A stretch of DNA of 64,000 nt from Chloroflexota bacterium (GTDB lineage Bacteria > Chloroflexota > Chloroflexia > Chloroflexales > Roseiflexaceae). Shown here one piece after another: positions 41,208 through 49,645 of the stretch. The notes below the pieces were generated by a model. The model searched no databases, was not told where the DNA came from, and saw nothing but the letters and a program-made list of their open reading frames with translations. Position numbers and translations under genes: made by a program. Positions within the stretch are counted from its first letter, which is position 1; every line of letters starts with the position of its first letter. Where the stretch lies: contig JACAEQ010000070.1 in NCBI GenBank assembly GCA_013388755.1, positions 62,001-126,000 of the forward strand. The letters run 5' to 3'.

Positions 41208-41216
41208 TGCTATAAT
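41208..41216 (+). promoter_or_regulatory. Extended -10 promoter of the MFS gene
   Basis: TGCTATAAT, 41 nt before the ATG at 41258, with no good -35 box. Confidence 0.6.
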
Positions 41217-41257
41217 GCCATCCTCAGTCCATCAGGCTACACGGAGTCGTATAACGC

Positions 41258-42544
41258 ATGCACCTCCTGTCTCGCTGGCGCAAGGCATGGTCGCAGCCCC
41301 TCGACGTGCAGCAGCAAAATGTGCGCAGCGTCCTGATCGATGGCATCGGTGTTGGTATCGTCACCGGCGTTTCGACCTTTCTTGGCGTGTTTCTCACGCG
41401 CCTTGGCGCGTCACCCTTCCTCGTTGGCTTGCTGACATCGCTCCCGGCGCTGACGGGGATGGTACTGGCGATCCCGGCCGGGCGCTTTCTCGAGCGGCAG
41501 CGCAATATGGTGCCGTGGTACTCGCGGTCGCGCGCGCTCGTGCAGGGTTCCTTCGTCCTGATGGGGTTGACACCTTTCCTCTTCAATCAGGATCTGACGG
41601 CGTATGCCATCATTGCCATCTGGGCGCTGGTCACCATTCCGCAGACGATCGTCAATATCACATTTACGCTGGTCATGGGTGCGGTGGCCGGGCCGCGCCA
41701 GCGCCAGTACCTGATGAGCCGGCGCTGGTCGGTGCTTGGCGCAACAACGGCGATCACGGTCGCGCTGATTGGCGCGTTCCTGGATCTTGTCGTTTTTCCG
41801 CTCAACTACCAGATCGTTTTTGGCGCCTCATTCGTTGGCGGGATGCTGAGCTTTCTGTTCTCGAGCAAGTTGACGATCCCTGATAACCCGCCGCTGGCGG
41901 AAGAAGATACGGCAAAGCAATCATTGCAGGCGTACTTCCGCGATATGCTGGCCGTGCTGCGTGAACAAACGCCGTTTACCCGTTTTGTCATCAGCGCCTT
42001 TGTCTTCAACCTGGGCCTGATGCTGGCGCTGCCACTCTTTCCGCTTTACTGGGTGCGCCAGTTGCATGCCTCGGATTTCTGGATCGGCCTGATCAATATG
42101 ACCAATAATGGTGTATTGCTGGCGGCATACTTTTTCTGGACGGCGATCACGCGGCGAAAAGGGAACGTACTGGTACTGCGCATCTGCCTCTTTGGTCTCG
42201 TGCTCTACCCGTTGCTCACCGCACTGACACCGCGTGTCGAGCCACTGGTCTTCTACGCGGCCCTGGCGGGCGTCTTCGGCGCAGGGCTCAACCTGGTGCT
42301 GTTCGACATGTCGCTCGCAACCGTGCCGCCTGAACGTACGGCCTCCTATATTGCGCTCTATCAGTTGACAACCTATATCGCTACACTGGTGGCGCCACTT
42401 CTGGGGACCTTCCTTGCCGACATGTTCGGGTATACGCCGGCACTGCTGATCAGCGCCGCCTTCCGCTTCGCCGGCGCGGCGCTCTTTGTGGCACTGGGGG
42501 TTGGTATGAGCGCCGCGCAACCACGCGCGGTCAGGGTCACCTGA
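41258..42544 (+). CDS. Major facilitator superfamily transporter
   Basis: 428 residues with about 12 hydrophobic segments in two sets of six. The loop between helices 2 and 3 has GRFLERQRNMVPWY, equivalent to the MFS G-x-x-x-D-R-x-G-R-R motif in position but diverged. A cytoplasmic loop near 205-230 (SSKLTIPDNPPLAEEDTAKQSLQAYFRDML) separates the halves. Substrate not predictable. CGGAG lies about 11 nt upstream. The following gene starts 111 bp later on the same strand. Confidence 0.88.
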   Translation: MHLLSRWRKAWSQPLDVQQQNVRSVLIDGIGVGIVTGVSTFLGVFLTRLGASPFLVGLLTSLPALTGMVLAIPAGRFLERQRNMVPWYSRSRALVQGSFVLMGLTPFLFNQDLTAYAIIAIWALVTIPQTIVNITFTLVMGAVAGPRQRQYLMSRRWSVLGATTAITVALIGAFLDLVVFPLNYQIVFGASFVGGMLSFLFSSKLTIPDNPPLAEEDTAKQSLQAYFRDMLAVLREQTPFTRFVISAFVFNLGLMLALPLFPLYWVRQLHASDFWIGLINMTNNGVLLAAYFFWTAITRRKGNVLVLRICLFGLVLYPLLTALTPRVEPLVFYAALAGVFGAGLNLVLFDMSLATVPPERTASYIALYQLTTYIATLVAPLLGTFLADMFGYTPALLISAAFRFAGAALFVALGVGMSAAQPRAVRVT

Positions 42545-42655
42545 ACACAACAACCGGCAGACGGCGCCTGATTCAGGCCGGGCCGTGTGAGGCAATGGCA
42601 TGCGCCGGCCCCCTCCAGGAGCGACCGCAGGCATCGAGACACGAAGGGAAGCACT

Positions 42656-43261
42656 GTGCAAGAAACCCGTACCGTCACTATTGACGGCGTGACATTAACC
42701 GTCATCATCGAGCGCAAAGCGGTGAAGAACATCAATGCGCGCCTGCGGGATGAGACGCTTATGGTGAGTGCGCCGCAACGTGTCGCTCAGGCAACACTCG
42801 ACCAGGCAATCACCGAACTGGCGCGCCGGCTGGTGCATCGCGTCCATAAGCGGCGCGTGAACGACGAAGAAGATGCGATCACGCTGGTACGCCGGGTCGC
42901 GGCTCGTTTTCCCCAGCCGCCGGCGATTGAGCGCGCCGAGTTTACCCTGGCCGAGGCGCGCTGGGGCAGCTATAGCGCGGCAACGCGTACCGTCCGCCTG
43001 AACGCCGTGTTGTTGCGCATGCCGCGCTGGGTACTCGAAGCGGTCGCGGCCCACGAGGTTGCACACGCCATACATCTTGATCACTCGCCATCATTCTGGC
43101 GCCTGCTGCGCCGTGCCTGCCCCGACACGGATCGCGCGCAGGCGTTCCTCGCAGCGGTCAGCTGGTTTGCCCGCGCCTGGACGACCCTCCCGCCGGTGGA
43201 ACGCGCGCTGCTGGCCGGCGTATCGGATGACGATCTTGGCGAACCGCCGTCTTTGACATGA
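42656..43261 (+). CDS. YgjP/DUF45-type metal-dependent hydrolase-like protein
   Basis: About 201 residues. Zinc site HEVAHAIHLDHSPSFW: H133-E134-x-x-H137 plus the third ligand His143 and Trp, as in the YgjP (DUF45/SprT-like) family. The upstream RWGSYSAATRTVRLNAVLLRMP strand is also typical. GTG at 42656 is chosen because AAGGGAA is 6 nt upstream and the homology begins there; a longer frame from 42587 is unlikely. Function of the family is poorly known (metalloprotease fold). 30 bp before the tRNA. Confidence 0.85.
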   Translation: MQETRTVTIDGVTLTVIIERKAVKNINARLRDETLMVSAPQRVAQATLDQAITELARRLVHRVHKRRVNDEEDAITLVRRVAARFPQPPAIERAEFTLAEARWGSYSAATRTVRLNAVLLRMPRWVLEAVAAHEVAHAIHLDHSPSFWRLLRRACPDTDRAQAFLAAVSWFARAWTTLPPVERALLAGVSDDDLGEPPSLT

Positions 43262-43272
43262 TGCAATGGCTA

Positions 43273-43281
43273 TGCTAGAAT
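43273..43281 (+). promoter_or_regulatory. Extended -10 promoter of tRNA-Cys
   Basis: TGCTAGAAT lies 10 bp before the first base of the mature tRNA. Confidence 0.55.
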
Positions 43282-43291
43282 CGCATCAGAG

Positions 43292-43365
<74 letters not shown>

Positions 43366-43784
43366 CTCCTCTCTGCTCAAACGCTTCCGAACACACCGCC
43401 GCCTGGCTCATGCGGTACCATGCGCCGGTATACAGCGCAGCGGTATCCTGTGTGCGCAACCCATCACGCGGTGCGTGTGCATGAACGATCATCCAACCAG
43501 TGCAACCCTGCGTACCATGGTCATAACAACGATCGAACAGGTTGTCGGAAAATCACAATGTTGTGAATAGAATGTCACACCTTTGTTCATTGCAGCAACG
43601 TCTTCCCCTGCTATCATGGATCACGAGATCGGCAGGGATCACATCGCTGGCGCTGCTGATGCAGCAACCGCCGTGATGCCCCTCACAGGCATGATGGCTA
43701 ACACGAGCGGACATGGTCTCGCAACGGTGCGTGCATCCGATATCGTGCAGACGCGCGACCGCTCCTCGAAAGGACGCATCCGCT
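43366..43784 (+). other. Intergenic region between tRNA-Cys and the next gene
   Basis: No convincing gene. An AT-richer stretch around 43540-43590 precedes TGCTATCAT (43609-43617), an extended -10 that would give a leader of about 160 nt for the gene at 43785. A 72-codon frame from 43583 has no Shine-Dalgarno or protein-like composition. Confidence 0.5.
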
Positions 43785-44219
43785 ATGGGACTGCCTATTG
43801 ACCTTGACGCGCTCGACGTGCCAGAACTCGAACGGCTGCGCGACGCGATCAATCGCCGGTTACTCCGCAAACGACGTACCCAGGGTCTCACACTTCCGGA
43901 GTTGCTGCGCCTTTTTGAAGAGACCAAAATCGTCCTCGCCGAGCAACATCGAGAGTGGCGCTCGCTCGAGCGCTGGCAATGGATGGACGGCGAGATCCGC
44001 TTCTGGCTCAATCCGATGGATCAGGAGTTGTATCGCTCAGGCTGGTTCTCGATTGATGACCTGATCGCGTGGACGCATAACCACGGCCCGGTCATGATCT
44101 ATCCCGAAGAAGACGAGGACGAGGTCGCAGACGAGGCGTGGGACGCGCGCGATGACGTAACGATTCACTGGTTGCCCGAAAACGATACTCACTCGGAACC
44201 GCAATTGCGCCACAATTAG
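43785..44219 (+). CDS. Hypothetical acidic protein, 144 aa
   Basis: I do not recognise this protein. The N-terminal half is helical and charged (VPELERLRDAINRRLLRKRR, then LTLPELLRLFEETKIVLAEQHREWRSLERWQWMDGEIRFWLN), the C-terminal third is strongly acidic (YPEEDEDEVADEAWDARDD). AAGGA lies about 11 nt before the ATG. It may be a small protein-binding regulator. Followed by palindromic repeats. Confidence 0.6.
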   Translation: MGLPIDLDALDVPELERLRDAINRRLLRKRRTQGLTLPELLRLFEETKIVLAEQHREWRSLERWQWMDGEIRFWLNPMDQELYRSGWFSIDDLIAWTHNHGPVMIYPEEDEDEVADEAWDARDDVTIHWLPENDTHSEPQLRHN

Positions 44220-44233
44220 CCGATACCGATCAA

Positions 44234-44284
44234 CCTCCCCCCGCCGGGGGGAGGAGTCGGACTCCCTCCCCCGGCGGGGGAGGG
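44234..44284. repeat. GC-rich double hairpin of the dispersed family, copy 2
   Basis: Two perfect 9-bp stems with 3-nt loops stand in tandem: CCTCCCCCC-GCC-GGGGGGAGG (44234-44254) and CCCTCCCCC-GGC-GGGGGAGGG (44264-44284). They are followed by GGGGTGGGGCGTATG and AAGGTATTGG, matching copy 3 (51981-52099). It lies between convergent genes and may terminate both. The remaining 44290-44505 is GC-rich with GCCGGCCTGCGCCGGCTC-type palindromes and no gene. Confidence 0.7.
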
Positions 44285-44505
44285 CCGGGGTGGGGCGTAT
44301 GTGAAAGGTATTGGTACTAAAGCCCTCGGCCATACAGGGCGAAGCCGGCCTGCGCCGGCTCACCGGCAGGCCGTGCAGGTGGCCTTTGCCGAACGAAGCC
44401 AGGCCCTTCACGGCCACGGCCGAGCGTCTACCGGTGTTCCTACTGAATGTTCATGAGCCCGCCAGAATGCGACGCGCGACAGCGCAACCGCCACGTTTGA
44501 GCGTA

Positions 44506-44976
44506 CTAGTTGCCAACCCGCAGACCGCAGTTCGGGCAGAATACTGCGGTAGACGGCATCTGAAAACCGCATCCCGGGCACACTTTGCCGCCAGCGACCG
44601 GCTGTGGCGGCCGGGTCACGGGTGGCGGCGCCGGTGGTTCGATCGTCAGCGGGACGTTCTGCGTGCGCGGCGGCGGCGGCGGCTCAACGTGAACCTGCCC
44701 CTGGACCGCGCGTAGTTCCTCTTCCTTCAGCGTCAGGCTAACCTGCAACGCCTCGATCTCTCTCAGAATGCCGCCCAGGGTTGGCGACTGAATAGCACCC
44801 GCCCGGTACAATTCCAGCGCCCGATCGCCAAATTCAAGGCGCTTGACGTCAAGCTGGCGCCGCAGATCGCTGATCTCCCCCTGAATGGCGGTTGTGCGCT
44901 GGAACTTCTCAGCCTCGAACTTCGCCCGGTCCACTCCTTCTGAGATCTTGCGGCTCAATTCATCGAGGAATCCCAT
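44506..44976 (-). CDS. Coiled-coil protein with C-terminal zinc ribbon, 156 aa
   Basis: Residues 1-90 are an amphipathic helix/coiled coil (LSRKISEGVDRAKFEAEKFQRTTAIQGEISDLRRQLDVKRLEFGDRALELYRAG). A Pro-rich linker follows (95-125), then a double-knuckle zinc ribbon CPGCGFQMPSTAVFCPNCG. GGAGG precedes the ATG at 44976. Such proteins are frequent in Chloroflexota; function unknown. Related ribbons occur at 45321 and 48440. Confidence 0.8.
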   Translation of the reverse strand: MGFLDELSRKISEGVDRAKFEAEKFQRTTAIQGEISDLRRQLDVKRLEFGDRALELYRAGAIQSPTLGGILREIEALQVSLTLKEEELRAVQGQVHVEPPPPPRTQNVPLTIEPPAPPPVTRPPQPVAGGKVCPGCGFQMPSTAVFCPNCGLRVGN

Positions 44977-45124
44977 CTTCCCCTCCCTGCACGCATATCG
45001 CTACGATACGGTATTATGAACGGACCGGTCACAGCATCTCTGACAAAGCGACGGAGAACGGACCGGCAGGGTCGATCCGGCTCACCTTCTGTCCGCCGTC
45101 TTCCTCTCGCCATACCGAGGTTCT

Positions 45125-45310
45125 ATGTCCGATCAACCTGAACGACGCGTCACACGCGGCTGCATCGGCATCATCATTGTGGCGCTTTGCGCACTGTTCA
45201 TCAATGCCTGGCAGACCGGCCTGAGCATTGCCACGATTGCGCTGAGCGTCATCCTGATAGCAACCATTGTTGCAGCGGTGGCGGTCAACGTCATCGAGCG
45301 CAAGCGATGA
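45125..45310 (+). CDS. Small membrane protein, 61 aa
   Basis: Two hydrophobic helices (CIGIIIVALCALFINAW and IATIALSVILIATIVAAVAVNVI) flanked by charged ends; a typical small two-helix membrane protein. GAGG 6 nt before the ATG supports translation. It converges with the kinase gene (10 bp between stops). Confidence 0.6.
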   Translation: MSDQPERRVTRGCIGIIIVALCALFINAWQTGLSIATIALSVILIATIVAAVAVNVIERKR

Positions 45311-45320
45311 CGGCAGCGCG

Positions 45321-46829
45321 CTATTGTGGCGGCGCCAGAATATAACCGGTCACCGAGGCGCGATACTTCGCGCCACTCGCATCTTCCCCGATCTTCTCCG
45401 GTTCGCCGCCGATATAGGAAAGCGGCACGCTGGTGTTGATGCGTGCATCGGGGCCAAACTGTTCCTGGACGGCGCGGGTATAGGCCGTGACAAATGCCTG
45501 CCGCACGTCGCTGCCCGGCGGCACAATCACCTCAATGTTTTCGACCGTGAACGAGCGCTGGATCAACGTTTGCGGCGTTGGCGTCGCCAGCGTGGGAATA
45601 CCCTGGATCACGCGCGCGGCAAGATCAGGGAACGCCAGAACGACCGTGGTCGCCAGCAGGGCAATGATCAACAGTGTGACCAGCACTGACCCGAACGACA
45701 GGCGGCGGCGCGGTTTCTTCGGCGCTGCAGGTTGTTTCGCCGGCACGCCGGCAGGGATCGCCGCCGGTACGGTGGCCGGCTGACTCGCCGGCGTCAGCAC
45801 GGTCGGTGTCACTCGTCGTGCCGGGGGCGCCGGGGTGCCGGCCGCCGGTTGCGGCGCAGCGGGGGCAGCAACCTGCGCCGCCGCCGGCATCGCCCCTGTG
45901 GCCGGAGCCACCCGCACCTGGGCAGGCGCCTGCGGCGGGCGCAGCGCACGACGGAACTCCGCTACGCTTTTGTAGCGATCCTCCGGCTTCATGTGCAGCG
46001 CCTTCTGAATCGCATCTGAGGTGCGCTTGGACACCTGGGGGCGCAGCGCGTACACCGGCGGGAAGGAGAACGGCGGCTCATCGCGCGGGTCGCGCCCGGT
46101 GAGCATATGGTGCAACGTGGCACCGAGCGAAAAGATATCCGACTCCGGCGTCGCAATCCCCTGGTACTGCTCAGGCGGCGCGTACCCCGGCGTACCAATC
46201 TGGGTGCCGCGCTGCGATGGTTGGAGCATCTTGGCGATACCGAAGTCGATCAGTTTGACCCCGCCATCGGGCTCAATCATCACATTCGATGGCTTCATAT
46301 CGCGGAAGATGATCGGTGGGCGCTGCTGATGCAGGTATTCCAGCACATCACAGATCTGCTCGCCCCACTGGAGCGCGCGCTCCTCCGGAATCACGCGTTC
46401 GCGGCGAATGATATCCTCCAGGTCCTCGCCGCGCACAAAATCCATCGCCAGGTAGTGGTATCCTTCGTCTTTAAAGTCAACATACACCCGCGGGATACGT
46501 GGATGCCTCAGGTGCTGCAGAATCTTTGCCTCGGCCTCAAACCGGGCAATCGCCTCGTCGCGTTCGCGCGGGTCGCTGAAGCGATCCAGCATCTGCTTGA
46601 CCGCATACACATGCCCGTTATCGTCAATCGCCTCGAACACCGCACCCTGGCCACCTTCTTTGATAATGCGCGTAATATAGTAGCGCGGCCCATCATTGTT
46701 GAGCACGACATCGTGGCCGCAATGCTGGCAGAACCGAGCCCGGCGCAGGTTCGGTTTGTGGCACCTGGGGCAGAGAATCTGCTGCGCCTCGGTCATATCC
46801 GGCCTTGCTGTTCGCGCGGCAAGCGTCAT
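45321..46829 (-). CDS. Membrane Ser/Thr protein kinase with N-terminal zinc ribbon
   Basis: About 502 residues. Zinc ribbon C20-x2-C23...C34-x2-C37, then a PknB-type kinase domain (50-310): Gly loop KEGGQGAVF, catalytic Lys78 (AVK), Glu in FEAEAKIL, FRDMKPSN at 175-182 (Phe replaces the usual His of HRD; Arg-Asp kept), DFG at 195-197, GTPGYAPPEQ (activation/APE-like). An Ala/Pro-rich linker (320-385), one membrane helix (about 393-415) and an extracytoplasmic domain of about 85 residues follow. GGAGAG 7 nt upstream supports the ATG at 46829. The extracellular part may sense an envelope signal. Confidence 0.93.
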   Translation of the reverse strand: MTLAARTARPDMTEAQQILCPRCHKPNLRRARFCQHCGHDVVLNNDGPRYYITRIIKEGGQGAVFEAIDDNGHVYAVKQMLDRFSDPRERDEAIARFEAEAKILQHLRHPRIPRVYVDFKDEGYHYLAMDFVRGEDLEDIIRRERVIPEERALQWGEQICDVLEYLHQQRPPIIFRDMKPSNVMIEPDGGVKLIDFGIAKMLQPSQRGTQIGTPGYAPPEQYQGIATPESDIFSLGATLHHMLTGRDPRDEPPFSFPPVYALRPQVSKRTSDAIQKALHMKPEDRYKSVAEFRRALRPPQAPAQVRVAPATGAMPAAAQVAAPAAPQPAAGTPAPPARRVTPTVLTPASQPATVPAAIPAGVPAKQPAAPKKPRRRLSFGSVLVTLLIIALLATTVVLAFPDLAARVIQGIPTLATPTPQTLIQRSFTVENIEVIVPPGSDVRQAFVTAYTRAVQEQFGPDARINTSVPLSYIGGEPEKIGEDASGAKYRASVTGYILAPPQ

Positions 46830-47096
46830 TGGCGTCTCTCCGGTTAGAGTAGCACACGTGCGCGCATCCGGCAACTGATATGGTTGCTGGAACCGTTCAC
46901 ACTTTACCTGGACATGGTGATTGTTCCATGAGCGGGGCAGTATGAACCGGCGCCTGCGGAAGCCTCCCCACCATATCGGCGGTCTCCCCCGAACCCCCGG
47001 CTGTGAACGGTCACCGGTTGCTGGCGTTGCAACGTTGCATGGACTCTACGCACCACGTAATGCCCGGGTTGCAGGGAGACCACGGGCGGCGACCGT

Positions 47097-48323
47097 TCAA
47101 TGTTCCATATCGAACACTGCCAGCGACTCGAGGTGTGGCGTCTGGGGAAACATGTCGTATCCCTGGAGCGACGAAATGCGATAGCCGGAGGCGAGGGCGC
47201 GCGCATCGTCACGCTGGGTGAGTGGATTGCATGACACATAGATGATCCGGCGCGGGCGCAACTGCAGCAACGCGCGGCACACGTCGGGGCCGAGGCCGGT
47301 GCGTGGCGGGTCGGCGATAACGATGTCATATGAACCAGGAGCCTGTGCCCTGACGAAGTCGGCCACGTCAGCCTCAACCATCTCGACATGCCCGGCGCCG
47401 GCGCGCGCGATGTTCTGCCGCGCCAGACGCGCGCTACCAGCAACGGCCTCGACGCATACCACCCGCTCTGCCTGGCCGGCAACAAACAGCGCCATTGTGC
47501 CAACCCCACCGTACAGGTCGGCGATGCTACCGGGCCGCGCGCCGCCTCCCGCAGCAACGGCGGACCGTACTGCCTCCAGCAATGGCATCAGCAACCAGAC
47601 ATTATTCTGGAAGAAGGTGTCCGGGCCAATCTCAAGCGTATACTCCCCGACACGCATCGGCAACGTCGCCCGTCCCCAGGAGCGTTCGGGAATGCCGGAT
47701 GATAGATCGGTCCGTGTTGCATTGACCAGCCAGTGAAACCCGAGGACGCCCGGCAAGGCAAGCGCTGGAGCAGCAAGTTGCTCGATCGCTGCGGCATAGA
47801 CGCCGGCTGTATCAGGCGCAGCCGTCACGACTGCCAGCAGCAACTGGTCATCAGGGCTACGCCGCACGATAACATAGCGCAGGAACCCCTCGTGCGACCG
47901 CAGGTTGTAGTCGGGCAGGCCGAGCGCCATCGCGCGCTCATAGATCGCGCGCGCGGCTGCGAAGGCATGCGGCGGCAGAAGGTGACATTCTGCAAGATCA
48001 ACAATGTAGTTGAACTTTCCACCACGGCGCAGCCCGAATCGCTCCTTACTCGCAACATAATCCATACGCGTGCGATAAGCGAACGGGGAGGGCGAGGCGA
48101 CCACATCGAGCGCGGCCAGGAGATCGCCGGGCAGGTCGCCGGCCCAGAGTTCGCCCAGGGCAGTGCGCTTTGCCGCAAGTTGCGCCTGGTAGCTGCGGTC
48201 TTGAAAGGCGCACCCGCCACACTGGCCGGCCGGCGGAGCATGAGCACAGCGTGGCGCACCCGGTTCGCTCGCCCGAACCATATCGAGGATTCGTCGCCGG
48301 AAGAGTTTGCCCGTAAACTCCAT
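47097..48323 (-). CDS. TrmA/RlmD-family RNA (uracil-C5)-methyltransferase
   Basis: A 408-residue SAM-dependent methyltransferase of the RlmC/RlmD/TrmA group. A cysteine cluster near the N-terminus (RCAHAPPAGQCGGCAFQDRSYQAQL) could hold an iron-sulfur cluster; the SAM loop is IADLYGGVGTMALFVA; IADPPRTGL is the catalytic-domain motif; and YVSCNPLTQRDD holds the nucleophilic Cys. The TRAM domain of RlmD is absent, so the exact target (23S rRNA U747/U1939 or tRNA U54) is not assigned. Confidence 0.9.
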   Translation of the reverse strand: MEFTGKLFRRRILDMVRASEPGAPRCAHAPPAGQCGGCAFQDRSYQAQLAAKRTALGELWAGDLPGDLLAALDVVASPSPFAYRTRMDYVASKERFGLRRGGKFNYIVDLAECHLLPPHAFAAARAIYERAMALGLPDYNLRSHEGFLRYVIVRRSPDDQLLLAVVTAAPDTAGVYAAAIEQLAAPALALPGVLGFHWLVNATRTDLSSGIPERSWGRATLPMRVGEYTLEIGPDTFFQNNVWLLMPLLEAVRSAVAAGGGARPGSIADLYGGVGTMALFVAGQAERVVCVEAVAGSARLARQNIARAGAGHVEMVEADVADFVRAQAPGSYDIVIADPPRTGLGPDVCRALLQLRPRRIIYVSCNPLTQRDDARALASGYRISSLQGYDMFPQTPHLESLAVFDMEH

Positions 48324-48439
48324 CAGTTCCTGTCAATCCTGTTCATCTGGCCGGCGCAACCTTCTCCAGCGAGGCGCGTATCATAGAAAGGAGAGATGGA
48401 TGCACCGGCGCCTGCCGCGCATCCTGCAAAGGTGCGGCT

Positions 48440-48910
48440 ATGCCTGAGACAACTGTCGTTTGCCCGAACTGCGGCGCCAGCGTTCCTGACGACGCTCAAT
48501 ACTGCATTGACTGTGGCGCACCGGTCGTCACACCCGCGACCGAAGTAGCGCCAGCCGCCACGGGCCCGACGGTGCACCTGTCGGAGCGACCGGCGGCACC
48601 GGCACCGCCACCACAGGCGGTACCTGCTTCCGCATGGTACGATGACCTGATCGTGCCATTGCTGCTGGTCGTTGGTGCGCTAGCCTTCCTGTCAACGCCG
48701 CGCTACGGCCCCTACATCCTTGTTGCGATCGGTGCCGCCGGGCTGCTGATCCGTAGTCTGCGCAGTATTCCGGCACGTGGCGTGCTGGCAGCAATTGTCA
48801 TTACAGGTGCGGCGCTGCTCTTCGTGAGCCGCAAGCTCATCTGGCCGCTCATCATCGCAGCGCTGGTGGTGGTGGCATTGTTTGGCCGCCGGGGGCGCCG
48901 TCTCTGGTGA
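48440..48910 (+). CDS. Zinc-ribbon membrane protein, 156 aa
   Basis: N-terminal ribbon CPNCGASVPDDAQYCIDCG, a Pro/Ala linker (30-65), then three hydrophobic segments (IVPLLLVVGALAFLS, PYILVAIGAAGLLI, RGVLAAIVITGAALLFV and LIWPLIIAALVVVALF). A putative zinc-ribbon domain protein of unknown function. AAAGG lies about 7 nt before the ATG. Convergent with the gene at 48941. Confidence 0.75.
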   Translation: MPETTVVCPNCGASVPDDAQYCIDCGAPVVTPATEVAPAATGPTVHLSERPAAPAPPPQAVPASAWYDDLIVPLLLVVGALAFLSTPRYGPYILVAIGAAGLLIRSLRSIPARGVLAAIVITGAALLFVSRKLIWPLIIAALVVVALFGRRGRRLW

Positions 48911-48940
48911 CTTGCCAGGCAAGGCAGGCTGACCGGCGCA

Positions 48941-49360
48941 TTACGACGGCGCCCTCAGGATCAGTAGCAGCGCGCGACCATAGGCATCCTCTGCACTTGC
49001 AGCATATGCCTCGATCATCCTGCTGCCGACCGTCACACGGCATTGATAGCCGCCATTGTGGCGCGTCAGGCTGAGGTCGGAGCCTTCGCCCGCCAGGCGC
49101 TCGACAGACTCGCGGAGCTGTGTTTCACTCGGCATCCACACCGCGTCCGCAATCAACAGGTGATCGAGGGCCCATTCGCTGCTACCGTGAAATGTGATGA
49201 CGGGCTGGCCGCTGAGCTGGCCAACCAGCGCCGTGAACTGACTCACGACGAAGACCTGTCCATCGAAGCCGCGATCGGGAATGGCAAAGGAATCGCGTTC
49301 AACCGGGCGCCAGACTAACCCTGCCTGCTTTAGCTGTTGCGCCAGTTCGATCGTTATCAT
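48941..49360 (-). CDS. Hypothetical protein, 139 aa
   Basis: No family recognised. A compact soluble alpha/beta protein (MITIELAQQLKQAGLVWRPVERDSFAIPD, QVFVVSQFTALVG, WALDHLLIADAVWMPSETQLRESVERL). The pattern 'RDxFxIPDRG' and 'AVWMPxETQLRE' is seen in uncharacterised pilus-assembly-annotated proteins, but I cannot confirm this. ATG 49360 is the first plausible start; the longer frame to 49591 is non-coding in composition. GAGAAGG lies just upstream. Confidence 0.65.
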   Translation of the reverse strand: MITIELAQQLKQAGLVWRPVERDSFAIPDRGFDGQVFVVSQFTALVGQLSGQPVITFHGSSEWALDHLLIADAVWMPSETQLRESVERLAGEGSDLSLTRHNGGYQCRVTVGSRMIEAYAASAEDAYGRALLLILRAPS

Positions 49361-49629
49361 GGCCTTCTCACATGTCTTCGTCGCAGAGCAACTGTTCACG
49401 ATCGGGGTTCGGGGGATGCCCACCACATACGTGATAGCATCACCCTGCGCTCCCAGCCCGCGGCAGCATGGTACTGATGATCCATGCCGCCGGTTGCGGC
49501 CACTGCGCCGTAACCGCGAAACCCGACCATTCCACTCTGCCGAAGGCACACATGGCACTGCCAGCGGTTGGTAACACGGCTCGCGCAACAATGCGTCCCA
49601 CCCTCGTCATATTGTAGCACGAGCGCCTG

Positions 49630-49638
49630 TGCTATACT
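49630..49638 (+). promoter_or_regulatory. Extended -10 element, leaderless glycosidase gene
   Basis: TGCTATACT ends 7 nt before the ATG at 49646; there is no Shine-Dalgarno sequence. Confidence 0.6.
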
Positions 49639-49645
49639 CTGTATC

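Noticed and set aside
43583-43801. 72-codon frame after tRNA-Cys
   Set aside because: Overlaps the next gene's start and its promoter; no Shine-Dalgarno and no protein-like pattern.
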